A stretch of DNA of 64,000 bases from Oidiodendron maius Zn (taxonomy: Eukaryota > Ascomycota > Leotiomycetes > Myxotrichaceae). This document shows positions 20,211-31,789 of the stretch, piece after piece. The notes beneath the pieces are model-generated. The model was not told where the DNA came from and did not search any database. It worked only from the letters and a program-made list of their open reading frames with translations. The position numbers and the translations under genes were made by a program. Each line of letters opens with the position of its first letter. Position 1 is the first letter of the stretch. Location of the stretch: NCBI GenBank assembly GCA_000827325.1, contig KN832872.1, forward strand, positions 930,001 to 994,000. The letters are read 5' to 3'.

Positions 20211-22147
20211 TGGTGTGCATGCGGTCCTGTTGGCGCTGTCGGTTGCCCCCTATGTTCTCTTCGCGCTCGCCCTCGGCCGCGGTACCAACCAGCCAGAAGC
20301 CATCCCAACCCGACTCTCCGAACGCCTCCTCCTCTGACCAAGGCTTTGTCCTCCACCAACGCCCACCGCCATGGCTACATCTCCTGACGAGAGCTCCGAG
20401 GAAGGGTGGCCTCTCACGCTCTAGCTCTCGCGCGCTCTCCCAGCCTTGTCCATGTCCCATGCTTTTCCGACCTGTGCCCTGACCATGAGACAAGTCTCGC
20501 CCGCGCCTCCTGCCCACCGAACGAACCAGCCGGTCGCTGGGTCCTGACCGTTAGAGGTGATACCTTTCTCCTACAACCTGCCTCTCCCTTCCTGAGGTTT
20601 TTCGTTCGTTTGTCTGCTCCTGCAATTCCCAGCTCTAGCATCCCATCCGCTCCGTCCCTTTCGCAAGGTCTACCCAAACTACTCCGGTTTACATGCCTTG
20701 CCTGCCCTTTCCAACCTTACATTTCGTGGAGCACAGTGCAGTGAGGATGTGCCGGCCGACTGCCCTTCTTTCTCCCTGCCCAGAGCCGCAACATGCGACG
20801 ACCAAGTGCCTCCATTTAGCAATCCAAGACGAGGCCGAGCCGGAATCGCGCCCAAGTCGCCAGCCACGGAGCCTGTCTAGCCCTCCACTTCCCACCTCGT
20901 ACTCACTCACATACAGGTGCCTTCCCTCCCACTTACATTATATAGCCCGCCCTCTTTCCCCCGCTTTCGTACAGCATATTCCCATCCGCCCACCTTGGCC
21001 GGAAGAGAGACAACCGCTCGTGACCTCGTAATCTGCAAATCCCCCCTTCCGTCTGTATGTGAGAAAATAACCTAAAACAGCTACTCACTGACACTCACAC
21101 TCACATAATGCTCACGCTCAACTTACCACACACTTCTCTACCATCCTGCCCGATCCTTAGGAATCAATGCGTCTCAGGGGAAGCGAGGGGTGTGTGCACA
21201 GAGTCATGGTGTGCCATGCGTAATATATTATCATACCGGCGACGGCATCGTGTGTAATTGACGGAGATAACATAACCAAAGAAACGGACTCATTATGTGA
21301 ACCCCTCACCCCCAAGGCAAGGGAAAAGGTGGCACAATGTACCTATGTACGTGAGAGTCTTTTGGGAGCGTGGTAAAAGGAAGTAAAGCCTCGTACACTC
21401 ATCTTATATAAACTGGTACAGACCTAGGTAAAGCTATGCCTAGGTGCTTATATCGGGCGGCAAGGCTAATACATATATATGTGTGTACTACTATTTATGT
21501 TGCTAGATAGGATAACCTCTTACACAGTCAGCCGCCTGTAGTCAGTGCGAGCACTTACCTTGATTTGTCTACCTCCATTGCCTTCCCTGGCTTCACCACG
21601 CTATTAATCTCATCACGAGCGGCGCGGAATCGTCCTGTCTCCATCCGAGGGGTCTAGTGCTTCTCAGTATCATTTTTCTTTCCACGGCAATCGGGTGCTG
21701 ACCCATCCATTATGACGCCCGCTGGACACCAGGGTATCTAAAGTGCCTAATCTACCTAACCTCGGTTCTGTAGCTACTGTACAATACGCTGTACGTGCGA
21801 CTGGTACCTATCTGATCTGACCTGTGCGCCGGGCCGCCAGTGTAATTCCGCCCCGGCCTATTATGCAATATTAGCCAAATCCCGTCTCATTGATCTCTAT
21901 CTCTGCCCTGTGGCACGCGCAGAAATGCAGCAATCCCATCTTCCTTATAAGAAGCAAAACTCCGATCCCCCCTCTAGCTCTCCACCCTCTGAAGGGGTTC
22001 CACTGCCACCCTCCAATTTCCATGACCATGTGGGGTTACACAGCGAGGCTCTCCGCTTTCCCTATCCAGCTGCTTCTGCATCGTTTTCGTCTGTTCTCTC
22101 CGCTCTCTTTCCCCGATACCACACAGCCCTTTGTTTACTTTCCTTCC

Positions 22148-25005
22148 TTATTTCTTCAGCCGGTACTTGCCCCCCACAAATTCCAGCTCCCCCTCGCTCA
22201 CCTTCCTGCCCAGGAAGCCCTGCAGCTCTTCGTTGCTGTAGGGGAATCCCTCTGCGATCAGCATCTTCAACATCATCGCGATCTGACCCAGCAGCATCTG
22301 CGACGATGAGTTCTTCAGCATTCCCCGGATGAATTGCCAGTACATTTGGCCCTTTTCTGCTGTTATCCCCTCGTCAGCTACGAGTGCCGCCGCGTCGTCC
22401 AGGCCGTCACCTGCAGCCGCGGCCGCACTGGCGGCGGCCTGCGCGTTCGAGCGCGCCCGGTCCTCTTGATTCAGGGTCTCCAGCACCGAGAAGACGTCCC
22501 TTTCATCCTCCTGCAGAATTAGCTTGTTGGCCCAGAATCTGAGCGCGCTGCGGACCAGCGCTTCGTCCATCTCAAGGCGCTCAACCAGCTCTCCTACGCT
22601 CCGGTGGACGTTGACGTCCCCTTGATCTTCGCTCTGAAAGGACCATATGACGGCTGCCTGCCAAGTATGCACTTCCTCAGTGATGGTGCGATCCGTTAGT
22701 TCCAGCTCCACCGTGGCTTGGCCGAGGGCATGCAACCATGTGAGTTTCCGAGACGCCTTGAGAGTTTCGAAGCCATTTTCGTATAGCTTCTGTAGATGTC
22801 CGATCTCATCCGGCACCCGATAGCTCTCGTGGTGGAGCTGCGGCCAGTAGAGCCGGGAGAGGATCTTTGCATGCAGAGACGGTTTGAGCATCCCTTCTGG
22901 GACCATATCTCCGTCGTCGCGTATGTCGCGCATGTCAAGTTTGGCATGCGCGATATTAATCTCTTCCTCGCTCGGGTCCAACTTCTTGTATCTCCTAATG
23001 GCACTGTTCAATCTCCCCGAATCTTGGATATCCTTGAGCATGACCTCGCAGCTCTGGAGGGGCGCTTCGCCAAACCTGATTTTCAACAGGTCAAGAACTT
23101 TGATCTGGTGTATATCAGCATTATTTATAAATACCACCTAGGAAAATATTGACTTACCTCTTTCTCAAAGGGACCTTCGCTTTTCAGTAGATGCTCCCCG
23201 ATAATGTTCTGAAACTCTTTGATAAATACTTCCTGGGATCCTAGGACACCAATCAACGTTCCCAGAATATCAGCATTCTTCGACCTCTTATATCCAGGAC
23301 CTGCATCTATAGGATCAGGCATCCAGTCTGCATCATCCCAATCTAACTCGTCGTCACTTGATTTTTGCTCTACCTGTCCCTCGCCCTTATTCAGTAATAG
23401 TGCCAGTTCTACGAGCTTGTCCCCTCCTGGAGCGATTGGGTTGCCTTCGGCATCCTCTGTGTCTGCTAGGAGTCCCGTTATTATGATTCTTACCGTATCC
23501 TCACGCGAACACAGGTATAGCTGTAATGGATACGCCACACGATCCAGGAGAACTTTTGAATGGTCCAGGGCGTGGAATGAGGATATCATGGAGATGTAAG
23601 TTTGCAGGATCTGTAGAGTTGATGCACCAGGATGGAGAAGGTGTTCACCCATAGTCTGGGAAAATACCTCTGTAAGGTGTAATCGTCTCTGGGGTGTAGT
23701 AATGGCCGTTCGAAGATCGTCCAATGCGGCACTGCTGTGAGGCCAATTAACCACGATATTGAATAATTCATTGGTCCGCAGTGAACCGAGATGGCCTATG
23801 CCCATCTCTTTCCACATCTCTACTTGTCTCCAGGGGAATGCCCGAGAATCTCCAAGGGTATGGAATACTTCTACTGCTAGTCTTGCATAGCCGTTTTCAA
23901 TCCACTTGCATAGATTCGTCACTGTCTGGGATGCTGGCGAATGGAGGGCAGTTCGTGGTAGAACCATGCCAGTGCCAGTGTCGCTCTTTCGTCCCTGCCG
24001 AACTTGGTTATTGTATTGTTCCTGAGCCTTGACATCCTCCAGCGACCAGATGCCTTTACAGCTGCGATTGACATATTCTGTCATTGCCTCGTTCATGACC
24101 TCAGCGAATGTGATCTGAAAGCCCTCTCCAGCCAGGCCAACCTCCTTCAACAATTCGACGAGATTTATCAAACCAGCACGAGATTGTTCTGAGGCGATGC
24201 TCTCAACTGGCACCGTAGGCGTCTGAGATCCCGCTACATTGGGGACGGCGAGGATGGCGAAGACATAACGACATACGACACTCCTCAATGCGATTTGAAC
24301 CTTCGACGTGACAGAGTGACTGATAACAGCATGGAGGTCGCGTCGAAGTCTTCGCGAGATGCCGGATGACGCGCCAGGCTTGATGGTTTCCATCGCGGTA
24401 AGAATCATTAACAGCCCGGCCACGTACGGACGGTGAGCTGCTCTGAGGAGCTTGATCACCTTGAAAAGTAACTCTGCCGCATCCCCATCATCGCTGAGGC
24501 CCTGGATGTATGGAAGCACTTGTTGTAAAAAATGATATCGAACATGGTTCGTATGCCAGAGAATGATATCCTCAGTATGAGTGGCATATGGAAGTCGAGT
24601 TTTGGGATCGAGCACATCCCGAATGGCCTCAAGGAATGCTTCATTTGGTTCCACCAACTCCGGGTTCCATTCCTCAATTTGCTCTGGTCTTGACGGGATG
24701 TCTGGAGGGACAAGGGCATGAGTTACGGTATGCCACGCTCGATCCCATCGCACTTGATGCCTCACGTGATCCGACTCGCTCAGTGGAACTTCAACTATAT
24801 CTCTGGCACCTCTGGCCGTTCTGACATCTGATAGCGGTGCTTGGCGGCGGTCATGAGTGAATACGGCGGGCCCTCCAAACGCCTGCCCGGGGGTGGTAAA
24901 GCCACCTACGGGCGTCGCAACAGGCGTCGGCAGTGAGAGGGCTGGTGCACCGAAGACAGAATCGAATACCCTCTTCTTCCGGAGATTCAGCTTTTCTATC
25001 GACAT
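22148..25005 (-). CDS. apc2: Anaphase-promoting complex subunit 2 (cullin-type)
   Basis: Exons 25005-23158 and 23104-22148 give 934 aa. The intron is 53 nt, GTAAGT...CACCAG, and the junction reads FEKE|IKVLDLLKIRFGE. Apc2 is the cullin-like scaffold of the APC/C; with the RING subunit Apc11 it ubiquitinates cyclins and securin. The N-terminal half is helical. The cullin homology region runs from about residue 600, with LLKIRFGEAPLQSCEVMLKDI and ILSRLYWPQL, and ends in a winged helix (LIAEGFPYSNEELQGFLGRKV) and the terminal GGKYRLKK. A short Ala-rich insert lies near residue 855. The length fits the fungal family. A CACGTG box lies 115 bp upstream of the start. Confidence 0.95.
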
Positions 25006-25501
25006 CTCGTCGCAGGGCGCGTCAGACTAATCTTGTTGTGCCGTCGAGTCATTGCATGCTGGTTCTGTGGAGTTGAAGTTCGCGACAGGACTCGAGCGAG
25101 GTTGATTTCGTCGCGAGATCACGTGCATTTATCGAATCTGAACCAGAAAGAAAATCACCCCTTGTTACTTTGGCACTAAGGTACGAAGGGAACGGAAGTG
25201 TGCGGTGTCTTGGAAGCATTCTACTCTTTTACCACAAGGACACTTTTCTTTTAGTCGTGGGCCAGCTTGTGATATTGATTGTTTGCCCCGTTAACAAACT
25301 CAAGTCTATTATGACAGTAAATTATTGACTATACTCCTTAATCCCACTTCGTGTTAAATACAAGCCATTCCTTCGCTCATAACCATGTTACTCGTAATGC
25401 AACAGGCCGACTGGTCAACCAGGAAGAAAGCAGTTCCAGGGTATCATCACCAGACTCCGAGTCACGCCAACTGAAATATCAGCCGTCCAAAGAAATCATT
25501 A
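25006..25501. other. APC2 promoter and vezatin 3' UTR
   Basis: No gene is seen. A CACGTG box is at 25120-25125. The two flanking genes are in tandem on the minus strand. Confidence 0.5.
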
Positions 25502-27531
25502 TTAGAGAGATGTGACCCTCCCACTAGGTGCAGTCTTGCCTCTCGGCCTCATTCTTATCACTGACTCCAACTCCCGCAGCATCCTTGTGTTGGACTCCGC
25601 TCTCTCTCTCAGGGAATCTCTCTTCGCTCTGTCCTCTTTCATCTTCACAATGCGCTCTTCTCGGGTCATCTTGGACCTTGGTCTGGGCAAGGCGACTGCC
25701 TCATAGACCTCTTCCACATCAGAACTGCTAAAGTCCATGCTCGAACGAGACAGTGCCTCGCCGTTCAGGATTTTCAGCGCATCCATCGGATTCCCGTCCT
25801 CCACAGATGTGACCCCACCTAAGGAAAATGTTGGCGAGAGGACGCTGCTGATAGACGAGACACGGCGCTCATTCCGATCGATGTTCGATGCCAAGGCAGC
25901 TTTGCCGTCCTCCCATTCCTGCATCAAAGCTTTGAGGTCAACTCCTATAGACTCATATTGGAGCATAAGGCCGGTTCCCAGCTCCGACACATCATCCGCT
26001 TCGTTCAAATTTTTGTCAGACTCCTCTCGAAGGACGTGTAATTTCGCCTGCAAGCCTCTGATGCCGGATGAGAGGGCGTTCAGTTTACGTAATTGGGCGC
26101 GCCATCGTTCCCGGTTAGGGGTAAGAGGGATTTTGGGAGTGGCGGGCACAGAGAAACCTGGAGACAATTAGACCGCTGGTTAACGAGACATTGCCACATT
26201 ACTCACTGTCCTCTTCCTTCAAGACTAGGCGTAATTTATCCTCTGACTCTTTAGTAGCTGCACTAACCCCACCAATCTCGTCAAGAGCTGCGCCCCAACG
26301 AGGGAAGTCAGATTTTCCACCATCAGCATGCAGAGCTAGCAGGCAGCAAAGAAACACCTTTCTAATAGTGTGAAACCTGGCCGCAAGAATCTTTAGTGCT
26401 CTTAATGATTCGGGATCTTCAAACTCTGTCTCTGAAAAGCCGAGCATTGCTTCGGAGTAATCGATATCACATATGTCGTATATATCGTAGTATTTCTCAA
26501 GGTCCATCTGTTCTGCCAGAGGCTTCAGGGCTGCGCAAGCCTGGTTGTATCGGGGAAGCACGCTGGTGAAGCAGAGCCGAAGCCCCTTTCTCAGCCGTGC
26601 ACATCTCCTAGTCTGCTTTTGATCTTCCAGCCGCGATATTGGAGGGAGAGGGATGCTGCTGGAAATTTTTTAGTGGCGCTAATGTGCATTCAGGGGAAGT
26701 ACATACATCCTGTAACCACGGGAAACTAGCTCCACCTCCTGCACCAACGCAAGAGCCCCTGCCAGAGCATTATCAAAGTTTTGGGAGTTGGAGACGAGCT
26801 CAGCGCTCTCGGAAAGAGATTGTTGCCGCAGGGATTGCAGCCACTGGCGGCGAATGTACGCATAGGATACCAGAGCAATGATGGCCAGTAAGGCTACGGA
26901 AACACTCATGCGGCCCGCACGGGACGTGGAGTCTGCGCCACCAACCGTCCAGTGAACCAGCCATGTCAGGGCAAATGCGAAAGAAGCAGTCATTCCCGCC
27001 CCTGCCAGAGTGAATGTGGTAAACTGTGGCGCGATTGGGGGTAGATCATTCACATCTCGCGGCTGTCCCGAGCCAACCGGGCCATGGAACGAGTGTGAGC
27101 TAAGCAGTTGTGAGGCAACGATAATATAGCGAAATCTCTCCAGGAACTTTGCATTATCGCTGCTGCCCAGCCTGGATGTCACAATCCTCTATTCCATGTT
27201 CAGAAAACGTTTCCATGCAGTGGCGAAGGGGAGCATCTTACAGAGCAGGCATTGTGTATCGCAGCGACTGCGTTGCTTCGTGGCACCGCTAGTCGCAGAG
27301 ATGGTACCCGGTGTCGAAGTTTTAACCGGACAGTTGGTTTGCCCCGCGGAGCAAAGGACGGGCTCCATGGCGCCGATGTAGTCTCTGGCCCCTGGCTGGA
27401 CAGGCCGTGGGGATCCTCGCCGCCTTCACCTACAGAGACGTTAGTTGGAGCGTCCAGATCGACAAAGAAGAAGCCTACCAACCTTCCAGATACTCGCCGA
27501 GGGGAGAATCGTCAAACACGATGGCCTCCAT
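25502..27531 (-). CDS. vezA: Vezatin-family membrane protein (VezA-like, myosin-binding motif)
   Basis: Exons 27531-27483, 27429-27242, 27188-26707, 26658-26207 and 26157-25502 give 608 aa. The start ATG at 27531 opens MEAIVFDDSPLGEYLE, like fungal vezatins; using a downstream GTG instead would lose this conserved end. Two hydrophobic segments lie at about 136-160 and 172-191, forming a membrane hairpin, followed by the conserved region with SRLEDQKQTRRC and PRYNQA and a coiled C-terminal half. In Aspergillus nidulans VezA helps dynein move early endosomes at hyphal tips, and the related yeast Inp2 ties myosin V to peroxisomes. The first intron has a weak GTTGGT donor, but the branch site AACTAAC and acceptor are good. 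Functional details are inferred from homologues. Confidence 0.85.
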
Positions 27532-29116
27532 GGATGTAGACGCTATGCCGGGCCGCTACCTGCCATGCTCTTGGGGGGTTGTCACCTCGTGGGAAGAGAG
27601 GGAGAGACGCGTGGGCATCGCATTCTTCTTCGAAGCGTATCCTGAACTAAGAACAGCTTCTCTGGCGTCAAAAGGCCCAGGCACGAGCCAGGCGGTGGCG
27701 TGGAAATACCGATCCGACGTGGCTTGTGCGCACACGTGACCCAGCCGTACGCCTTACCCCTGGCAGTTCTTTCTAGGATGCACCATGAGATATGAGATAA
27801 TCAATCCGACGGACCCCCGAACTCCCAAATGCCGTTTCTTCCATGCGATCCGTCCTCGCAGCCTTTCGGACTGCGGCTGGCAGACGGCTAGGGTGGTTTC
27901 GCACGAACGGTGAACGTCATTGACCTTCTGCCAGCTGCCATCGTGAGCGCTCTATTTTACGTCACATTGCCATCGTGCCGTCTCTCGATAACAGCGCCCG
28001 GCCGCTGCATTTGTCACGACTGGCACCCGTCCTTGGCCGAGTCGATCTCCTGGTGTTTTCTGCTCCACACGGAGTGATTTGAAAGTGATTTGCAAATGAT
28101 TTGATACCTCGGCGGCGCAGAGTTCTTACCCCCCGACAAGGCTGAGCTTCTATCTAGAAAGGGAGGCCTTCCGATGCTTGGTAATCAGACTGCAGGCTGG
28201 TCCTGCACCCTCCGCACAACTTATTCTCAGTTACACGACATTTTCCAAAACGGGTGGAGGCTGACAAAGCGCTACTGTACTTGGCTCGTCTGATCTCCTG
28301 GCTTGCTGGGGTTGCCGAGTCCCCTAGAGTCACCATCGTCGCGGTTCCAGCCTTACCATTCCACAATCGCCGCTCTCGCTAACTCCGTGGTTTCCGTCAA
28401 CATCTCTGCCTGCCAGCGTGGCTCTTCTCCGTCCTTCCTTACGTCTCCTCTGTGTCCAGTTCTGCTCATCTCCCTGGAGGGCCGGTGTCGACTCATTTCC
28501 ATGGTGATTCTCTAAGCTATAAGGGGCGAAATTGGACTATCCATGGCAGTTGACATTGATTCGTTTCTTTGGGTCCGGACTACAGGGCGCCCCTACGCTA
28601 TGGCCGGGGCGTATTCTCAAAGTTCTGACTTTGAAGCCAATCTACTCTGCGAATGCAAGGCACTCTGATAATGATTTAGGGGCAGGTTACATAATAGTTT
28701 GACCTATTCACCCCAAAGCATTCTCGGAAATTTCTTTTTCTCCACTGTCACTGCTCTTGTATCTCCTAGCTCAAACTTGTGGTCGCCCTCCTTGTCTTCC
28801 CCTGGCAGTGCCTCCGTCTGGGGGTTGAGTAAGCATCCACCCCCCTCGGCCAGGCCATTGCTCTAAGTCTCTCGGTCTGGTCTCTATTTGCCACCAACAA
28901 GGCATGCAAGGCTGAGCATCTTCTTCCAGTACAGTATATAATATCAGACGAGGGTTTTCGAAGCCCATGTCTGTTTTGAGGCTACGATGACAATTACGAG
29001 CGTTTTGATTTCAAATTCAGTCCGTTCTGCAATGACTAGACTGTAGTCAATCTACTGATCTACGTCAGCATCGTGCTTGCTCTGCATTTGTTATATTCAT
29101 TCATTACCGATGTGTG
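27532..29116. other. Divergent intergenic region
   Basis: This stretch separates the starts of the vezatin gene (-) and the 274-aa gene (+). No gene is seen; the open frames are short and compositionally odd. A CACGTG box lies at 27733-27738, about 200 bp before the vezatin start. The stretch from 28150 to 28550 is mixed sequence without recognisable repeats. Confidence 0.45.
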
Positions 29117-30049
29117 ATGGCGTCCCGTCAGTCTGGTTCGTCACAGCACCGGCGGCACTCGTCAAGAAGCACGAATGGCGATTCAGAGGATGTCATTGAA
29201 CAGACCAAGCAGGTGATTACCTCTCTGGACGATGTGGTCTCTAATCGGCCGCATCAATGGGAGACTTATCTTGCGTCTGCCCGCTCAGCCGTAACTGCTC
29301 TCGAGCGCCTGCATTTCTTCCGTGATCCGGCTCGCTTTGCTGAACAGGTCTGGATTATTCAAGGTCTTCAAGACTATGCCTATCACGACGCCGACACGGG
29401 CTGTATCGAGGATATCGCTGAGTTTTGTCAGGCGTCTTGGCTAAGGGTGCTTCGAAACTTTCCCGAGAACGTTGAGGTGTTGACAGGTATGCGGAATTCT
29501 TACGCCTCTGAGTTCTCCATTCCCCAGCGCATTGACCTACTGTTCAGGACTCGGGCAAAATTGGTTACAGCGAGCGCAGTATACGCTCGCGAGGATACAT
29601 CATGAAGAGGGGGCCGACCTTTCAAGCGGAGGCAGCCAAGCAGGTGATATTGAGGATCTCTTGAGTCTTGAAGAAGATGCTGAGTGGGAGACAGTTCCTC
29701 CTCATCCTGACCCTCGCCGACAAGGGCCATTATATGTTGAGGCCCGAGGATATCTACAGCCAGCTGTAGATTTCTTCTCACGAGCTGTACAGTCCGCCGA
29801 TTCCCTTGGCATAACAACTGGTGATCTCCTTGCTGCAGTAAGCCTAGAGCCAGACGAATGCTGGACGGAATTAACAATATATAGGCTGCTGAATCTCAAA
29901 TGAGTCTGGGGAATGTTACTGCACCACCAGCAGACGAGCAGTTCTTTACGCAAGCAATATGGTATCTTCGCTACGCAGCAGCAACGCCAGGATATTCGCT
30001 TTCGATATATCTACAGCAGTATTTAGACGACTATGGACGATACGTATGA
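29117..30049 (+). CDS. Unrecognised 274-aa protein, probably helical
   Basis: Exons 29117-29486, 29548-29837 and 29885-30049 join in frame to 274 aa. Introns of 61 and 47 nt have GTATGC and GTAAGC donors. The N-terminus is Ser/Arg-rich, then comes a probably all-helical body with repeated W/Y-rich helices (RPHQWETYLASARSAVTALE, GLGQNWLQRAQ, EARGYLQPAVDFFSRAV, AIWYLRYAAATPG) resembling tetratricopeptide-like helix pairs. An acidic linker sits near residue 165. The orderly helix pattern, intact splicing and ending YLQQYLDDYGRYV make it a real, probably fungus-specific gene. I do not recognise a named family, and no catalytic motif or membrane segment is visible. Confidence 0.75.
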
Positions 30050-30884
30050 TATATATGATATGTATGATAAGATTTTAAGGATGGGCAGGTTTGGATCTGT
30101 AGGAATAGGGTATCCACAGGCTCTGGAGCCTGTGAGGGACATGATTTTATGTTTTTTTTTCTTTTGTTCTGCGGTTTTTGAAAAGCTCGCTACTATGATT
30201 TTTTTTCCCTCCCGACAACTCTTGCGTTTTTTAGCCTATGCTCTTGATGAGATACCACATTAGAGATCCACATGGATACAAATTAGAAGGCAATTCCCAG
30301 GACACTAGTTTCCCGTGCCGCTCCACCTTAGGCGCCAAAGTGCTCACATGATTGGGAATCACTGTTTCCATATATACCTGATTAGGAATCCGCTCTATTC
30401 ACGAGTAAACACAATTCCAACCCGTTTCTGCTGGCAACGGTTTGTAGATGTATCGGATATCCCGACGATGGGGAAAATTGTAGCGAGGATGGAGAGGGAG
30501 TGCAATCCTACTCCCATCTCACATCATTATTTGGTTCGAGAGCTAGTCTTCTTGTCGCCTACGTGGGAACCAGTGTGGTGCAGTTTGGACGCTATGAGCG
30601 GGCCGAAGGATTATCTGAGCTTAGTTTTTCCTGTTGATGAAGTCACTGCAAATCCCATACTGTGAGGGAGAATCGGATGCTGGAGGTTGGTAGCTTACAG
30701 GGATTAGCCTCGCGTAAAGGGAAATTCGTTGATCCGACCGACGTCGCGCATGACCCAAACTGTAAGCCGGACACTGCAACCTCGTCTCGCCTACTTTCAC
30801 TATACCTCCTCAGACGGCGCGACAATTCCAAAGATTATCAACATTACATTGCATTTGCATATCGACACTGCAACCCTCGCTGCC
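30050..30884 (+). other. Intergenic upstream of EMC6
   Basis: No gene is supported. The left end has TATATGATATG-type AT runs and T tracts, likely the 3' end of the 274-aa gene. An ATG at 30750 is in frame with EMC6 and would add 45 residues. That longer form does not fit the family length, so the downstream ATG was preferred. Confidence 0.45.
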
Positions 30885-31450
30885 ATGCCCACCGAACGAG
30901 AACTGCAGATAAACCCTATAGTGCCCGAGTCCGTGGCCCACAACACCAAGGTCGGTCCCCTTTCTCTCCGCCCGCCGCTCGGCTGCCTGCTCGCCCGGAT
31001 CTCACCACCTCCACGTACCCCCGAGGCGCAATCCCGTCTCTAACGCTCCATTCACCACCTTTGCCTCCCTTCTACACCGCGTCGCGGCCCCTTTGAGTTC
31101 TCACAGCCCCCCCAACGCCTCCCCGTTCCCACCCCCCTACTTCTCCAGTGTAACAGGCTAACACCTTTTACTATGTATCATTGCAGACGCTCACCACCTT
31201 ACGCAACCTCACAGCGTCGCTCTTTGGCGTCGGCGCTGGCATCCTGGGTTTAGAGTCATATCCGGGCTTCCTCTTCTATGTCGTCTTCTCGCTGCTGACC
31301 AGCGCTCTCGTATATGCGCTACGAGTGCGTGGCGCCGAGACGAAGACGTACTTCCGAGGCAGCATGGAACTCTGGACGGGAGGCCTGCTGGAGGGGTTGA
31401 GCGGGTTTGTGTTGACGTGGACATTGTTTTATGGGCTGGTCAGGGCGTGA
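30885..31450 (+). CDS. emc6: ER membrane protein complex subunit 6
   Basis: Exons 30885-30950 and 31187-31450 give 109 aa, matching the usual length of about 110. EMC6 is a small multi-pass subunit of the EMC insertase, which places membrane proteins into the ER. Visible features are the conserved TLRNLTASLFGVGAGILGLES segment, a hydrophobic helix FLFYVVFSLLTSALVY, then YFRG, the WTGGLLEGLSGFVLTWTL helix and the ending FYGLVRA. The 236-nt intron is longer than most here and has a GTCGGT donor; its branch GCTAACAC and acceptor TTGCAG are strong. The first exon is CT-rich downstream. Start choice is by family length. Confidence 0.9.
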
Positions 31451-31789
31451 GGAGGTGGCAATACGAAGGACATCGAAATCAGATTTAGAGACGTCTCGTT
31501 ACGCAAGGCAAACATGTGAAAGGAGACATGGGATAGATATGGAGAGTGGGCACGTAAAGCAAAAAGGCATTGGGAGGCGCTATGGTCATTGGTCATCTGC
31601 TTCATCGACAGCATCGGCGCTTGGGATTTCAGAGGCAGCCACAATCTCGTTATGAGATGTAGTCATAAGTACTGCACAAGCAGTAGTCTGTAAGGATATG
31701 TTCTTCTAATCGATGATTACTCGTCAGTCATGAGAGGCTGGGATTGTGGGGTATAGGAATATTAAGCCAGATGTCTAACAGTACTTTCT
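31451..31789. other. Convergent 3' region
   Basis: EMC6 (+) and the GTPBP1-like gene (-) end here. Nothing beyond their 3' UTRs is seen. Confidence 0.5.

Larger units (their letters stand above)
18635..22147. other. Long gene-free stretch (3.5 kb)
   Basis: No convincing gene was found on either strand. The left part (18640-19450) is GA-rich on + (CT-rich on -) and is likely the long 5' leader of the RING gene. The middle (19750-21000) contains CTG/CTC-type low-complexity sequence with several 80-150 codon frames of biased composition. The right part (21040-21900) is plainer AT/GC-mixed sequence with small TA-rich runs. The last 250 bp must hold the APC2 3' UTR. Confidence 0.5.

Noticed and set aside
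27180-27182. GTG as start of the vezatin gene
   Set aside because: Two upstream exons with an ATG at 27531 restore the conserved vezatin N-terminus, so a non-ATG start is not needed.
30750-30884. Upstream in-frame ATG of EMC6
   Set aside because: It would add 45 residues without resemblance to the family, while the downstream ATG gives the normal 109-aa length.
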